From: a virus
Strand: one strand, 5' to 3'
Virus record (IMG/VR): IMGVR_UViG_3300031758_000378
Location: 1-30,424 of that record
Length of the DNA stretch: 30,424 nt
Shown: piece by piece, positions 28,702 to 30,424 of the stretch
Position numbering within the stretch: the first letter of the stretch is position 1
How the letters are laid out: every line of letters starts with the position of its first letter
The notes under the pieces: model-generated
Seen by the model: the letters and a program-made list of their open reading frames with translations, nothing else
Told to the model about the DNA's origin: nothing
Databases searched by the model: none
Translations under genes and position numbers: made by a program

Positions 28702-30424
28702 TTATACCGTTCTAAGTGTGACTTCAATTACTCCACCGAAACCATCAAACCTTTTGTCTGGTGGAGTCATACGAGTAAATGAGATTTGCTCAATAATTAC
28801 TTGGCGACTTTCGCCAGTAGTAAGGTCTTGCCAGGTAACAACATCGCCACCTTCTTCTATACTTTCAAGCAGTTGTAATCTTTGTAACGCTTTGCCTTCA
28901 TATCCAGACACTACATTATATCTATCTGTTTCAATATCAAAGCAGTAGACTGGAAATCTTATAGCCCTTTGTCTAGGTGTAGCAATAGTAGCCTTGGCTT
29001 GGTAGCCCTTGAATATAGGACCTGTACTTGTGGTAGTTGCATCACGGATAAATAAAAACTTATAGGCCACATACTCTTGCGCTGTATCGGGACTGTTAGT
29101 ACCAACCTCAACAGCGGTTACTCCTGCTTCGTAGGTAATGTGGTCATACTCTGTGCCATCTTTATCTACAGTTTCTAATGTTAACGAACCCTTAGAAAAG
29201 TCACCACGAGCAAGTAAACGCTTAAAGTTCTTAGGCTCTAATGTTCCATAGCGGATATAGCCTGTAGTTATATAACCAGTTGATGCTAAGGTAGAGGCTG
29301 ACTCAATATATGAATAGCCAGGCTTACCAACAAAGCCACCAGTTACTGCAGTAGATGCAATAGTTCCTGATGTTGTAGTTGTAAATGTAATTGTATTTGT
29401 AGTTACTGAAGTAATAGTCCAGTTGCCATCTAGGGCAGCATCTACACCTATAATATAGATAGCATCACCAACCACTAACCCGTGAGCAGCAGATGTAATA
29501 GTTGCTGTAGTTGTAGTACGTTCCTTATTGGTTACAGACTTTTGATTAATTGCTTCTGTGCAGAATGCAAGTCTGTCTGTCTCTCCCAAAAATGCACAGG
29601 ATGTAGTATCTACGCCAGATACACCTGTATAGTAAATGTCATTAGCATAAGCAAAGCGCAAGGTTTCAATCTCATTACCTAGGTCAATACGGATAACTCC
29701 AGGCTCACCAGCAACGCTAGTTGCACACCAGACGAATCTGTCTCGTGCAGCAAAGTCATAGCAAGGCTGTGTGGTTTCCACAATAAGTGGACCATAGTTA
29801 ATGGAGCCGTCTTGGTCTGAGACAACTGCTGCACGGATTCCCTTGTTTGTCCCTATCATCATATAGCCTAAGTAGTAGTAAATCTTGTGGATAATTTCAC
29901 CAGCAGGCATCTCTGCTGCGGTAATGGCTGTAGTAAGGGTTGGCATAACACCTGATGTATTAAGAGTAAACTTGTAGATAAATGATTGGATGCCACTATA
30001 TGCTGCTATGTAGATGGCAGGGCCAGATGCTGTGATAGATGTAAAGACTACATCTGTATCTGAGTGTGTATACAAAGCAGTAGGTAATGATGATGCTGAG
30101 GTAGAAAACTCATAGATTTTATTATTAGCACACATAACAATACGGTCTTTAACATATTCCATAACCGCATTAGTTACTGTAATACCTACGGCAGTAAACA
30201 TAACAGTTGCTGCAGTAGTTGAGTCTGCTGTTAGTACCTTCTTGTTAACCTCTAGTTTACCAGCAGGACCAGTATCATTGGTTACCCAGTAGGCACTGCT
30301 ACCATCATCACAGATAGCATAGACTTTATCATCTGCACCAGAGTTGTAATCAACAAAGTGTGTTTCAGTACCAGTTGAATCAATCTTATCTACATCATAT
30401 CCATCGTGTAGTAGTACACCATTG
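28702..30424 (-). CDS. Tail-associated beta-rich protein (5' end cut by window edge, ~573 aa visible)
   Basis: The frame stays open to the right edge with no start needed inside, so the N-terminus lies outside; a shorter reading from ATG 30201 is less likely. The visible part is made of repeated short beta strands (DRIVMCANNKIYEFST, KIYYYLGYMMIGTNKGI), like a beta-propeller. It contains an inserted tail-type domain (TITSAAHGLVVGDAIYIIGV ... WTITSVTTNTITFTT). The late-operon position before the lysis genes suits a tail fibre, adsorption or baseplate component. Confidence 0.7.
   Translation of the reverse strand, partial: NGVLLHDGYDVDKIDSTGTETHFVDYNSGADDKVYAICDDGSSAYWVTNDTGPAGKLEVNKKVLTADSTTAATVMFTAVGITVTNAVMEYVKDRIVMCANNKIYEFSTSASSLPTALYTHSDTDVVFTSITASGPAIYIAAYSGIQSFIYKFTLNTSGVMPTLTTAITAAEMPAGEIIHKIYYYLGYMMIGTNKGIRAAVVSDQDGSINYGPLIVETTQPCYDFAARDRFVWCATSVAGEPGVIRIDLGNEIETLRFAYANDIYYTGVSGVDTTSCAFLGETDRLAFCTEAINQKSVTNKERTTTTATITSAAHGLVVGDAIYIIGVDAALDGNWTITSVTTNTITFTTTTSGTIASTAVTGGFVGKPGYSYIESASTLASTGYITTGYIRYGTLEPKNFKRLLARGDFSKGSLTLETVDKDGTEYDHITYEAGVTAVEVGTNSPDTAQEYVAYKFLFIRDATTTSTGPIFKGYQAKATIATPRQRAIRFPVYCFDIETDRYNVVSGYEGKALQRLQLLESIEEGGDVVTWQDLTTGESRQVIIEQISFTRMTPPDKRFDGFGGVIEVTLRTV

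Noticed and set aside
29880-29895. DnaA box (TGTGGATAA) as an origin mark
   Set aside because: A single site inside a tail gene with no neighbours; expected by chance.

Overview
The window is part of an AT-rich, tailed double-stranded DNA phage genome whose host is very probably an actinobacterium. Host evidence: a WhiB-family [4Fe-4S] regulator gene, a perfect actinobacterial-type LexA (SOS) box, and a secreted muralytic protein that resembles actinobacterial transglycosylases. The AT-rich composition would suit low-GC freshwater or marine actinobacteria, but that is inference. No integrase, repressor or DNA polymerase gene is visible.

Layout. (1) 1-13758, minus strand, read right to left: head genes in the order TerL (with a TerS-like N-terminal helix-turn-helix), portal, a proteasome-beta/HslV-like protease, a Pro/Gly-rich protein, a 1763-residue giant virion protein, two further structural proteins, a scaffold-like protein, and an N4-gp56-type major capsid protein cut by the left edge. 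(2) 13759-14437: a 679-bp non-coding control region with a late promoter, hairpins, 11-bp phased repeats and a LexA box. (3) 14438-20738, plus strand: an early operon series of mostly tiny genes. It includes an amidoligase plus class II glutamine amidotransferase pair, a WhiB protein, a secreted lysozyme-like enzyme, an FmdB-type zinc ribbon and a PD-(D/E)XK nuclease. (4) 20750-26431, minus strand: a tightly overlapping replication/recombination operon with a RecB/Cas4-like nuclease split over two genes, a zinc-ribbon protein, DnaB-like ATPase, Holliday-junction resolvase, CHC2 and TOPRIM primase halves, a DUF1599 protein, HNH nuclease, metallophosphoesterase and sigma-like factor. (5) 26588-26755: a lone plus-strand membrane protein. 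(6) 26846-30424, minus strand: the lysis cassette (holin candidates, M15-type endolysin), a methyltransferase, and a beta-rich tail-associated protein cut by the right edge. The two ends probably join through the missing tail genes on the complete, circularly drawn map.

The most striking hidden signal is a perfect 17-bp palindrome, TGTATTAAATTAATACA, present eight times between 14393 and 19005 and nowhere else that I could find. Six copies lie 10-28 nt before a start codon, just upstream of the Shine-Dalgarno sequence. The flanks are unrelated, which points to a dedicated regulatory site (operator or mRNA hairpin) wiring the early genes together, comparable in position to the start-associated sequences of some mycobacteriophages.

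Together the genes suggest this scheme: early genes reprogramme the host and its envelope (WhiB, amidoligase/amidotransferase, secreted transglycosylase); the central minus operon handles DNA; the late minus genes build and release virions. Operator candidates sit at the early leaders (17-bp palindrome), in the late/early divergent region (LexA box, phased repeats), and over the -35 of the replication promoter (8-bp-arm inverted repeat).
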